Assembly: GCA_029858605.1 (NCBI GenBank)
Contig: JAOUET010000035.1
Coordinates: 1 to 12,950 of the forward strand
Direction of reading: 5' to 3'
DNA from: Coriobacteriia bacterium
GTDB taxonomy: Bacteria > Actinomycetota > Coriobacteriia > Anaerosomatales > JAENZW01
DNA length: 12,950 nucleotides
The notes beneath the pieces are model-generated. The model was given only the letters and a program-made list of their open reading frames with translations, made no database searches and was not told the origin of the DNA. Shown piece after piece: positions 7,520-12,950 of the stretch (position 1 is the first letter of the stretch; every line of letters begins with the position of its first letter). Made by a program: the position numbers and the translations under genes.

Positions 7520-7744
7520 TTACAGGAGGAACGTGAGGACGAATCCGAGGAGCGCGAGCGCCTCGGTAAACGCTATTGCGATGAACATCGTTGTCTGGAC
7601 GCGACCCGCCATCTCAGGCTGACGGGCCATGGCCTCCAGTGCCTTGCCGCCGACGATGCCGATGCCCACACCCGGGCCGATGGCGGCGAGGCCGTACGCG
7701 AGACCCTTGCCTATGGCCGTGAGGCCGGGGACGAGAGCTTCCAC
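7520..7744 (-). CDS. atpE: F-type ATP synthase subunit c
   Basis: Encodes 74 residues. Subunit c is a two-helix proteolipid forming the rotor ring in the membrane. Helix 1 (about 5-38) contains IGPGVGIGIVGGKALE. The polar loop is ARQPE (40-44). Helix 2 contains the ion-carrying Glu61 in AFTEALALLGF. Ile28 replaces the sodium-coordinating Gln of sodium-type rings, and the Ser and Tyr ligands after Glu are Ala62 and Leu66. This points to proton coupling. I chose GTG at 7744 because AAGGAGG (7759-7753) lies 8 nt upstream. The in-frame ATG at 7762 has only AGGA directly touching it and would place the strong RBS inside the coding region. A 92-nt gap separates it from atpB. Confidence 0.95.
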   Translation of the reverse strand: MEALVPGLTAIGKGLAYGLAAIGPGVGIGIVGGKALEAMARQPEMAGRVQTTMFIAIAFTEALALLGFVLTFLL

Positions 7745-7752
7745 TGGTCCTT

Positions 7753-7759
7753 CCTCCTT
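7753..7759 (-). promoter_or_regulatory. atpE ribosome-binding site that decides the start
   Basis: AAGGAGG lies 8 nt before GTG 7744. It is one of the strongest Shine-Dalgarno matches in the window, which fits the need for many c subunits per complex. It excludes the upstream ATG at 7762 as the main start. Confidence 0.75.
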
Positions 7760-7766
7760 CATTCCT

Positions 7767-7788
7767 GGAAGCCGCAGTGCAGGCTTCC
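7767..7788 (-). repeat. Stem-loop immediately upstream of the atpE RBS
   Basis: GGAAGCC (7767-7773) and GGCTTCC (7782-7788) form a perfect 7-bp stem with an 8-nt loop. On the mRNA the stem ends 7 nt before the atpE Shine-Dalgarno sequence, inside the 92-nt atpB-atpE gap. It could protect a processed 5' end or set atpE translation, as the atpE leader is known to do in E. coli. That role is inference here. Confidence 0.5.
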
Positions 7789-7836
7789 GTTCGCAACTTC
7801 CACCAGCCGCTTTAGCAGCCGGGTTCGCACCTATCT

Positions 7837-8715
7837 CTAGTGCTCCGACGCATGCACGGAGCTCTGGATGTAGACCGCCGTCAGTATGGTGAAGACATAC
7901 GCCTGTATGAAGGCCACGAAGACCTCGAAGGCGTACATGAGCACGAGGAATACGAGTGACACAGCCCCAACGGTGATGCTCCCGATGCTCCAGGAGAGTC
8001 CCTCCTCGAGCACTGGCCAGAAGAGGGCCGTGAACGCCGCGAACACGCCCAGGATGATGTGTCCCGCGTACATATTGGCGAAAAGTCGGACGGCCAACGT
8101 GAGCGGTCGCACGATGAACGTCGAGATGAACTCGAGCACGAAGATGTACGTGCCCAGCGCCAGCCGTCCCGCCAGAGACATCTCGCGCACGCCCGAAGGA
8201 ATCAGGCTCTTGAAGTATCCGATGAACCCGTTCTTGGCGAACCCGACCCACACGAAGACGAGCAGGCTGATCAACGCCAGAGCGACGGTGCCACCGATGC
8301 TGCCGGCGAACGTCTTGCCGCCGGGAATGAGACCGTAGAAGTTCGAGACGAGGATCATGAAGAAGAAGGTGCCGAGAAAAGCCGTGTACTTCGGGCCGTC
8401 CTTTGGCCCAATCACGTCGATTGCCATGTCTCGTATGAACTCGACGCCGGCTTCGATCATCGACGTGAAGCGGCTCCTCGGTGCGAGTTCGGCGGCGGAG
8501 CCGGTCTCGGCTGCAAGCGCGATACGGCGCGCTTCGCGACGAGCGACGACTGTGAAGATCAGGATAGTCGTCACTAGCGCGACGATGCCCCAGAACGTGT
8601 AGTTCGTGAGAACCGCGGCGCCCGCCACGGTCCCTTCCATGTCGTTGAACGGCAACACGGAGAGTTCGTGCACGAGGTGTTCGATCTTCTCCGGAAGCAG
8701 ATCCATCGGGTTCAC
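7837..8715 (-). CDS. atpB: F-type ATP synthase subunit a
   Basis: Encodes 292 residues. Subunit a is a membrane protein forming the two ion half-channels next to the c-ring. Several hydrophobic helices are visible. The essential arginine is Arg210 in PLTLAVRLFANMYAGHIIL. His219 follows, and Glu264 (in YAFEVFVAFIQAYVF) sits where E. coli has His245. This is the common His/Glu arrangement, the reverse of the E. coli Glu219/His245 pair. Gln271 aligns with E. coli Gln252. The GTG start at 8715 has AGGAGGT about 10 nt upstream, and an in-frame ATG at 8706 would be too far from that RBS. It begins 4 nt after the atpI stop. Confidence 0.97.
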   Translation of the reverse strand: MNPMDLLPEKIEHLVHELSVLPFNDMEGTVAGAAVLTNYTFWGIVALVTTILIFTVVARREARRIALAAETGSAAELAPRSRFTSMIEAGVEFIRDMAIDVIGPKDGPKYTAFLGTFFFMILVSNFYGLIPGGKTFAGSIGGTVALALISLLVFVWVGFAKNGFIGYFKSLIPSGVREMSLAGRLALGTYIFVLEFISTFIVRPLTLAVRLFANMYAGHIILGVFAAFTALFWPVLEEGLSWSIGSITVGAVSLVFLVLMYAFEVFVAFIQAYVFTILTAVYIQSSVHASEH

Positions 8716-8719
8716 GCGT

Positions 8720-9088
8720 CTATCTACCTCCTACCCCTGTGTTGGACCGGGGACGAGCGTACCTGTGCAGTCCGGCGAAGCGCACGAGCTCGATCGTGTA
8801 GGTCGCAAGAAAGCCGACGGCGAGCGCGACGGCAAACGGCGTGAATCCTTCCGGGGCGACCGTTCGGTAGGCCCATAGCAAGAGCGCCGACAACGCCAGA
8901 CGCAGAACCACGCCGATAGCAGCAAACATGATGCCGCGAGCGGGGTCTTCGGCAGTCACGCCACGGAAGCTGGCGCGAGAGAACAGCAGCAAACCCACGC
9001 CAAGCGAAGCGCCCAGCAAGACGGCGATGTGCGGCTGCGAAAGCAGCGAGAGGAGTTCATCGACGAGCACCGGAGCTATCGCGCCCAC
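8720..9088 (-). CDS. atpI: AtpI-like ATP synthase accessory protein
   Basis: Encodes up to 122 residues and is a small hydrophobic protein. AtpI-family proteins help assemble the c-ring and may aid magnesium uptake, and they usually sit first in the ATP synthase operon, as here. I see three hydrophobic segments (about 19-38, 51-74 and 82-106). Family members usually have four, so the first may be short or missing. The ending is RSNTGVGGR. The start is uncertain: GTG 9088 has AAGG directly touching it, while GTG 9070 has AAGGGTGG about 14 nt upstream. An in-frame stop at 9106-9104 excludes anything earlier. The family call rests on size, hydrophobic pattern and position, since this family is poorly conserved. 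Confidence 0.7.
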   Translation of the reverse strand: MGAIAPVLVDELLSLLSQPHIAVLLGASLGVGLLLFSRASFRGVTAEDPARGIMFAAIGVVLRLALSALLLWAYRTVAPEGFTPFAVALAVGFLATYTIELVRFAGLHRYARPRSNTGVGGR

Positions 9089-9281
9089 CCTTCGTGTAGG
9101 GTCTCATTCTGCGTGCTCCAAGACCAACCGCGAGCGGCTGCTTCACGAAAGGCGTGCGTGCGACGTAAGTCTTAGACGCAGCAGCGCCAGGTGCGTTCCG
9201 ACCGGGGGGTCTCGGAAAACGCCCCAATGGTACATGAAGGCCAATTGACGCACAAGCAAGAACCGGGCCGGGAGCGAGCGG
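9089..9281. other. Intergenic gap between tagO and atpI
   Basis: This 193-nt gap is the largest between genes upstream of atpC, and the likely place for an ATP synthase operon promoter. Short frames across it are fragmentary and have no convincing RBS. I see no terminator with a T-tract after the tagO stop. Confidence 0.5.
9227..9255 (-). promoter_or_regulatory. Weak promoter-like sequence before the ATP synthase genes
   Basis: TTGTGC (9255-9250) and TACCAT (9232-9227) are 17 nt apart, matching 3 of 6 and 4 of 6 consensus -35/-10 positions. The -10 lies about 140 nt upstream of the atpI start. The match is weak, and such hits occur by chance. Confidence 0.25.
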
Positions 9282-10367
9282 CTACACGTCGCCCTCTTCG
9301 GCATGATGGTGAGCCGCCTCGAACAGGCCGAGCCAGTACGACATCACAGCCGTGAGCAGCGCGAGAACCGCGAGTACGCCGTACTTTATCGGCGACGGGG
9401 CCCACCGCATCGCGTACCCGCCAACCGCGAGCGCAATCGACCACACGTAGATGATCAGAACCGTTTGCCTCTGGTCGAAACCCCGGCCGAGCAAACGGTG
9501 ATGAATGTGACCGCTGTCGGCTTCCTGGATGGGGCGCTTGTGCCTAAGGCGGCGCACTATCGCCGACGCCGTGTCGAATATCGGAACGCCGATGATGATG
9601 AGGGGCACCGCCAGCGCGATCGCAGCCACCGTCTTCATGACGCCCACGAGAGAGATCACCGCAAGCGTGAAACCGAGGAACAGTGCACCCGAGTCACCCA
9701 TGAAGATCGATGCCGGATGCGAGTTGAACCGCAGGAAGCCGAGGCAAGCTCCCACGAGCGTCGCGGACAGAGCTGCGGCCTGCAGGTGGTTGCTCTGCGC
9801 GGCGAGAACGAGGAATGTTCCCGCCGAAATGGCCGTCACGCCCGCAGCCAGCCCATCGAGACCGTCGATCAAGTTGATCACGTTCGTGAAGCCGGTGATG
9901 TAGAGCAGTGTGATCGGGATGCCCAGCAGGCCGAGTTGGATCAGCCCGCCGGTCAGCGGACTTCCCACGTAGTCGATGCGCAGACCCGACGACATGACGA
10001 TTGCGGCAGCCGCAAGCTGTCCCACGAACTTCGCACCCGCGCTCAGTGTGAAGACGTCGTCTATGACGCCGACGAAGAAGACGATCGCGATGCCGACAAG
10101 AACCGTCAGCAACTGCCTGGTCGAATCGAGCAGACCCCCTCCCCAGCCGAAATACGTCTCCCCTGCCATCTGAGCTGCAAGCGCCACGAGAAAGCCGAGG
10201 AACAGCGCTACGCCGCCCAGGCGTGGCACAGCCGAGGCGTGCACCTTTCGGCCGCCCGGGTGGTCGACGATACCGAAGCGCAGGCAGAAGCGCTTCACGA
10301 ATGGTGTCGCAACGATCGTCACCCCTCCGGCCAGCACACCCAGGAACAAGAGGTGGCGCAGACTCAC
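9282..10367 (-). CDS. tagO: Polyprenyl-phosphate GlcNAc-1-phosphate transferase (TagO/WecA type)
   Basis: Encodes 361 residues and is a multi-pass membrane enzyme that moves N-acetylhexosamine-1-phosphate (typically GlcNAc-1-P) from its UDP form to undecaprenyl phosphate, starting wall teichoic acid or other envelope glycans. Family motifs: DHPGGRKVH (35-43) with PRLGG; the Asp-Asp pair 103-104 in GVIDDVFTL; NLIDGLDGLAAG (165-176); FMGDSGALFLG (222-232); and HIHHRL (287-292), the cytoplasmic motif of the WecA/TagO group rather than MraY. The C-terminal tail is AHHHAEEGDV. GTG 10367 overlaps the deaminase stop by 4 nt (GTGA), with AGGTGA 6 nt upstream, so translation is probably coupled. WecA and TagO cannot be told apart here. 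Confidence 0.93.
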   Translation of the reverse strand: MSLRHLLFLGVLAGGVTIVATPFVKRFCLRFGIVDHPGGRKVHASAVPRLGGVALFLGFLVALAAQMAGETYFGWGGGLLDSTRQLLTVLVGIAIVFFVGVIDDVFTLSAGAKFVGQLAAAAIVMSSGLRIDYVGSPLTGGLIQLGLLGIPITLLYITGFTNVINLIDGLDGLAAGVTAISAGTFLVLAAQSNHLQAAALSATLVGACLGFLRFNSHPASIFMGDSGALFLGFTLAVISLVGVMKTVAAIALAVPLIIIGVPIFDTASAIVRRLRHKRPIQEADSGHIHHRLLGRGFDQRQTVLIIYVWSIALAVGGYAMRWAPSPIKYGVLAVLALLTAVMSYWLGLFEAAHHHAEEGDV

Positions 10368-10837
10368 GCCCCCTCACCTGCCTGTCCATCCCCCAGAGTC
10401 ACTGAACGCGGCACGATGCCCGCCTCCGCGAGAAGCTCTTCTGCGAGCGGGTCCGGGTACGGATCGCGAAACACTATGTCGGCGACCCCTGCGTTCATCA
10501 GGATCTTCGCGCACAGCACGCACGGCTGGTGCGTGGAGTACACGGTCGCCCCGTCGATGGTGATGCCGTGACGCGCCGCCTGGATCACAGCGTTCTGTTC
10601 GGCGTGAATCCCGCGGCACAGTTCGTGGTGAGTCCCGGAGGCTATTCCGCGCTGCTCGCGCAGACAGCCTGCCTGCTCGCAGTGAGCCAGCCCACTGGGA
10701 ACACCGTTGTAGCCGGTAGAGAGGATGCGCTTGTCCTTCACGAGCACCGCACCGGTTCGCCTGCGCAAGCACGTCGAGCGTCCGGAGACCTCTTCGGCGA
10801 TCCTCATGAAGTACTCGTCCCACGATGGGCGGGGCAT
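10364..10837 (-). CDS. comEB: Deoxycytidylate (dCMP) deaminase, ComEB type
   Basis: Encodes 157 residues. dCMP deaminase converts dCMP to dUMP, the substrate of thymidylate synthase. Zinc and catalytic motifs: His78-Ala-Glu80 (LCRGIHAEQNAVIQAA) and PCVLC (105-109), so the Zn ligands are His78, Cys106 and Cys109 and Glu80 is the proton shuttle. The STCLRRRTGAVLVKDKRIL segment (21-39) and TGYNGVPSGLAHC (41-53) match the ComEB/dCMP deaminase family rather than tRNA adenosine or guanine deaminases. The ATG at 10837 has AAGGA (10850-10846) 8 nt upstream. The frame opens as far as 10954 but would then overlap upp by 80 nt. It begins 37 nt after upp and overlaps tagO by 4 nt. The ComE name is historical, and no competence role is implied. 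Confidence 0.93.
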   Translation of the reverse strand: MPRPSWDEYFMRIAEEVSGRSTCLRRRTGAVLVKDKRILSTGYNGVPSGLAHCEQAGCLREQRGIASGTHHELCRGIHAEQNAVIQAARHGITIDGATVYSTHQPCVLCAKILMNAGVADIVFRDPYPDPLAEELLAEAGIVPRSVTLGDGQAGEGA

Positions 10838-10845
10838 GCGGTGTG

Positions 10846-10850
10846 TCCTT
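10846..10850 (-). promoter_or_regulatory. Ribosome-binding site deciding the dCMP deaminase start
   Basis: AAGGA lies 8 nt before ATG 10837 and supports this start over the 39-codon-longer frame that runs into upp. Confidence 0.6.
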
Positions 10851-10874
10851 ACCGAGCGCGCGACTCTCGCGAGC

Positions 10875-11519
10875 TCATCTCGTGCCGAAGAGCCGATCGC
10901 CGGCGTCGCCGAGCCCGGGGACGATGTACCCGTGATCGTTGAGGTGACTGTCAACGGCGCACGTGTAGATGTGAACGTCGTCGCAGGACTCGGCCACTTC
11001 GGCGATTCCCTCCGGTGCCGCGATTATGACAAGCAACTTGATGTCGGTAGCCCCGCGTTCCTTGAGAAACTCGATCGCCGCAGAAGCCGATCCTCCGGTC
11101 GCGAGCATGGGGTCGACGATGAGCACGTCACGCTCGCGAATGTCTTCGGGCAGCTTGCAGTAGTACTCGACAGGCTCAAGCGTCTCCGGGTCGCGGTACA
11201 AGCCGACGTGTCCGACCTTGGCCGCCGGAAGCAGCTCGAGGATGCCTTCGACCATCCCGAGACCCGCACGCAGTATCGGTATGATGGCGACCTTCTTCCC
11301 CGCGAGCACGGACGTGGTGGTTTCTGCGAGCGGCGTCGTTACGGTCGTCTCCGCCAGCTGGAAGTCTCGCGTCGCTTCGTACGCCATGAGCATCGCGAGC
11401 TCCTTGACCAGCTCGCGGAACTCCTTCGCGCCGGTGCCGACATCCCGGAGAATGGATACCTTGTGCTGGACGAGCGGATGATCGATCACCGTCACATTGG
11501 GGTATTCTGTCCCATTCAT
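10875..11519 (-). CDS. upp: Uracil phosphoribosyltransferase
   Basis: Encodes 214 residues, slightly longer than the usual 208-210. The enzyme salvages uracil with PRPP to give UMP in the cytoplasm. The PRPP-binding motif is VLIVDPMLATGGSASAAI (132-149). The uracil-binding C-terminal segment is YIVPGLGDAGDRLFGT (198-213). IIPILRAGLGMVEG (79-92) is also typical. The ATG at 11519 has AGGAGG about 12 nt upstream, rather long spacing, but no better start is visible. It lies 88 nt after glyA. With dCMP deaminase next door, it supplies the pyrimidine nucleotide pool. Confidence 0.97.
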   Translation of the reverse strand: MNGTEYPNVTVIDHPLVQHKVSILRDVGTGAKEFRELVKELAMLMAYEATRDFQLAETTVTTPLAETTTSVLAGKKVAIIPILRAGLGMVEGILELLPAAKVGHVGLYRDPETLEPVEYYCKLPEDIRERDVLIVDPMLATGGSASAAIEFLKERGATDIKLLVIIAAPEGIAEVAESCDDVHIYTCAVDSHLNDHGYIVPGLGDAGDRLFGTR

Positions 11520-11607
11520 GGTGCTCGGAATCCTCCTTCGCGCAAGCCGGCTGCTCGCGACGCCTCGCGCCCCTTGCTTCGTTTGCGCACTCCGGCGGAG
11601 CGACCGC

Positions 11608-12858
11608 CTAGTCGAGCTCCGGATACAGCGGGTGCGCGTCGAGCATCTCGCGAACCTGGGCAGCCACGTCGGCGAGTCCCTGCTCGTCTTCTCTCTGGAA
11701 GATCGCGTCGGCGATCAGACATCCAATCGAGCGAGCCTCGTCCTCGGTGAAACCACGTGTCGTCATGGCCGCGGTTCCGGCGCGGATCCCGCTGGTGACG
11801 AACGGGCTCTCTGGATCGTTGGGAATCGCGTTCTTGTTCACCGTGATCCCAACGCGCTCCAGTAGGTCCTCGGCTTCCTTGCCGGTAATCTTCGCAGGCT
11901 GAAGATCGACGAGCACGAGATGGTTGTCAGTCCCGCCCGAGACAAGCCGAAGACCGCATTCGGTCATCGCCTCACCCATCGCCTTGGCGTTGGTCACGAC
12001 CTGGTCGATGTACGTCGCGAATTCCGGCTGCATCGCCTCTTTGAACGCAATCGCCTTTCCGGCGATCACATCCTCCAGCGGGCCGCCCTGCGATCCGGGA
12101 AACACCGCCTTGTCTATCGCCGCCTCATGCTCCTTCCTGCACAGGATGAAGCCCGAACGCGGGCCTCGAAGCGTCTTGTGGCACGTGGAGGTCACGACAT
12201 CCGCATGCGGGACCGGTGAGGGATGCGCCCCCGTCGCGACAAGACCGGCGATATGCGCCATGTCCACGAGCAGGATCGCGCCGACTCCGGCGGCGATCTT
12301 TGCGAAGCGCTCGAAATCGATGGTGCGCGGATACGCGCTAGCACCTGCGATGATCATCTTGGGCCGGGTCTTCTCGGCCAGGCTCTGGACATCGTCGTAG
12401 TCGATCATCTCGGTTTCGGGGTTCAATCCGTAGGAGGCGACGTCGTAGAAGCGCCCCGAGAAGTTCACGGGGGAGCCGTGCGTCAGATGCCCGCCCGCAC
12501 CCAGATCCATGCCGAGCACTCGATCGCCGGGCTCGAGGAAGGCGAAGTAGGTGGCCATGTTTGCCTGGGCACCCGCATGCGGCTGCACGTTCGCGTGCTC
12601 CGCGCCGTACAGCGTCTTCGCGCGCTCGCGCGCCAGCTCCTCCACTGCGTCGACGTGCTGGCAACCGCCGTAGTATCTCCTGCCGGGCAGTCCTTCGGCA
12701 TACTTGTTCGTGAGCACGCTGCCCGCGGCCTCCATCACCGCCAGCGAGGTGAAGTTCTCCGATGCGATCAGCTCGATCGTGTTGCGCTGGCGTGCCAGCT
12801 CCGCGTCGATCGCAGCGGCGACCTCAGGATCCTGCTGCGGGATGTACCTCAGTGCCAT
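11608..12858 (-). CDS. glyA: Serine hydroxymethyltransferase
   Basis: Encodes 416 residues, the normal length. This PLP enzyme moves the serine hydroxymethyl group to tetrahydrofolate, giving glycine and methylene-THF, the carbon donor for thymidylate and purines. Landmarks: ELIASENFTS (29-38); EGLPGRRYYGGCQHVD (55-70); VDMAHIAGLVATG (198-210); and the PLP lysine Lys228 in STCHKTLRGPRSG. The residues before HK are T-C rather than the common T-T, a mild change. The family region begins at MALRYIPQQDPEV, and ATG 12858 has AAGGTGG about 7 nt upstream. An alternative GTG at 12927 has GGAG 5 nt upstream and overlaps the previous stop as GTGA. It would add 23 residues that do not look family-like. 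Confidence 0.97.
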   Translation of the reverse strand: MALRYIPQQDPEVAAAIDAELARQRNTIELIASENFTSLAVMEAAGSVLTNKYAEGLPGRRYYGGCQHVDAVEELARERAKTLYGAEHANVQPHAGAQANMATYFAFLEPGDRVLGMDLGAGGHLTHGSPVNFSGRFYDVASYGLNPETEMIDYDDVQSLAEKTRPKMIIAGASAYPRTIDFERFAKIAAGVGAILLVDMAHIAGLVATGAHPSPVPHADVVTSTCHKTLRGPRSGFILCRKEHEAAIDKAVFPGSQGGPLEDVIAGKAIAFKEAMQPEFATYIDQVVTNAKAMGEAMTECGLRLVSGGTDNHLVLVDLQPAKITGKEAEDLLERVGITVNKNAIPNDPESPFVTSGIRAGTAAMTTRGFTEDEARSIGCLIADAIFQREDEQGLADVAAQVREMLDAHPLYPELD

Positions 12859-12865
12859 GCTCGCC

Positions 12866-12872
12866 CCACCTT
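12866..12872 (-). promoter_or_regulatory. Ribosome-binding site supporting glyA ATG 12858
   Basis: AAGGTGG lies 7 nt before ATG 12858. It competes with GGAG ahead of GTG 12927, so it does not settle the start alone, but it agrees with where the SHMT family begins. Confidence 0.5.
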
Positions 12873-12923
12873 CGTACTTCAGAGGCCTCAGGCGATCCGA
12901 CAGTGTCTCGGTACCAGAGACCG

Positions 12924-12950
12924 TCACTTCTTCTCCAATTCCGCGATCTT
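12924..12950 (-). CDS. C-terminal end of an upstream gene, probably rpiB
   Basis: The last eight codons and a TGA (12926-12924) are visible, ending KIAELEKK. RpiB (ribose-5-phosphate isomerase B) commonly ends in a similar lysine/glutamate-rich helix, and rpiB-glyA-upp is a recurrent gene order in Gram-positive bacteria. Only the final residues can be seen, so the name is inference. The open frame is supported by a ribosome-binding-like GGAG in its last codons and by tight spacing to glyA. Confidence 0.45.
   Translation of the reverse strand, partial: KIAELEKK

Noticed and set aside
7520..8251. 243-codon version of atpE reaching back into atpB
   Set aside because: The extra residues are a shadow of atpB. 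Only the final 74 residues match the c subunit, and they have their own RBS.
9303..10571. 422-codon plus-strand frame opposite tagO
   Set aside because: Antisense shadow; the product is low-complexity, rich in Arg, Glu and His, while the minus strand encodes a clear TagO/WecA enzyme.
10364..10837. Deaminase as an antiviral nucleotide-depletion gene
   Set aside because: The sequence is a standard ComEB-type dCMP deaminase beside upp, glyA and envelope genes, with no defence partners nearby.
10364..10954. 196-codon version of the dCMP deaminase overlapping upp
   Set aside because: It would overlap upp by 80 nt, and the added residues do not look family-like. ATG 10837 has a good RBS.
11520..11607. 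CTCC/GGAG hairpin in the glyA-upp gap as a terminator
   Set aside because: The stem is short and no T-tract follows, and upp follows on the same strand.
1..12950. tRNA, rRNA, CRISPR array, insertion sequence or phage genes
   Set aside because: I saw no cloverleaf, regularly spaced repeats, transposase, integrase or structural phage gene. Virtually all the DNA is accounted for by core genes.

Overview
The window is a compact block of housekeeping genes, all read from the minus strand, so the gene order below runs from the high coordinates to the low ones. The DNA is GC-rich, gene spacing is tight and several genes start with GTG. The gene families and their order suggest a high-GC Gram-positive bacterium. 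My best guess is an Actinomycetota lineage near Coriobacteriia, because the b and delta subunits are separate (not fused as in mycobacteria), dCMP deaminase and a TagO/WecA-type transferase sit directly before the ATP synthase genes, and murA follows. This placement is inference and no database was searched.

Layout in transcription order. (1) Nucleotide and one-carbon genes: the last codons of an upstream gene (probably rpiB), glyA (serine hydroxymethyltransferase), upp (uracil phosphoribosyltransferase) and a ComEB-type dCMP deaminase. Together they supply C1 units, UMP and dUMP, the substrates of thymidylate synthesis. (2) A polyprenyl-phosphate GlcNAc-1-phosphate transferase (TagO/WecA type), which overlaps the deaminase by 4 nt. 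(3) After a 193-nt gap with a weak promoter-like sequence, a complete F-type ATP synthase operon: atpI, atpB (a), atpE (c), atpF (b), atpH (delta), atpA (alpha), atpG (gamma), atpD (beta), atpC (epsilon). All catalytic motifs are intact, and the c-subunit residues point to proton rather than sodium coupling. (4) A roughly 200-nt stretch holding a possible 57-codon reading frame and two inverted repeats. (5) murA and fabZ, 3 nt apart, then the first codons of an unidentified gene at the left edge.

How they fit together: the ATP synthase lies between cell-envelope genes (TagO/WecA on one side, MurA and FabZ on the other), with nucleotide salvage further upstream. I found no mobile element, CRISPR array, tRNA, rRNA, defence island or obvious undescribed multi-gene system. 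The observations most worth a second look are small: the uncatalogued short reading frame between atpC and murA, a 7-bp hairpin just upstream of the ribosome-binding site of atpE together with a re-assigned GTG start, a 12-residue insertion in the alpha subunit, and an acidic N-terminal extension on the b subunit.
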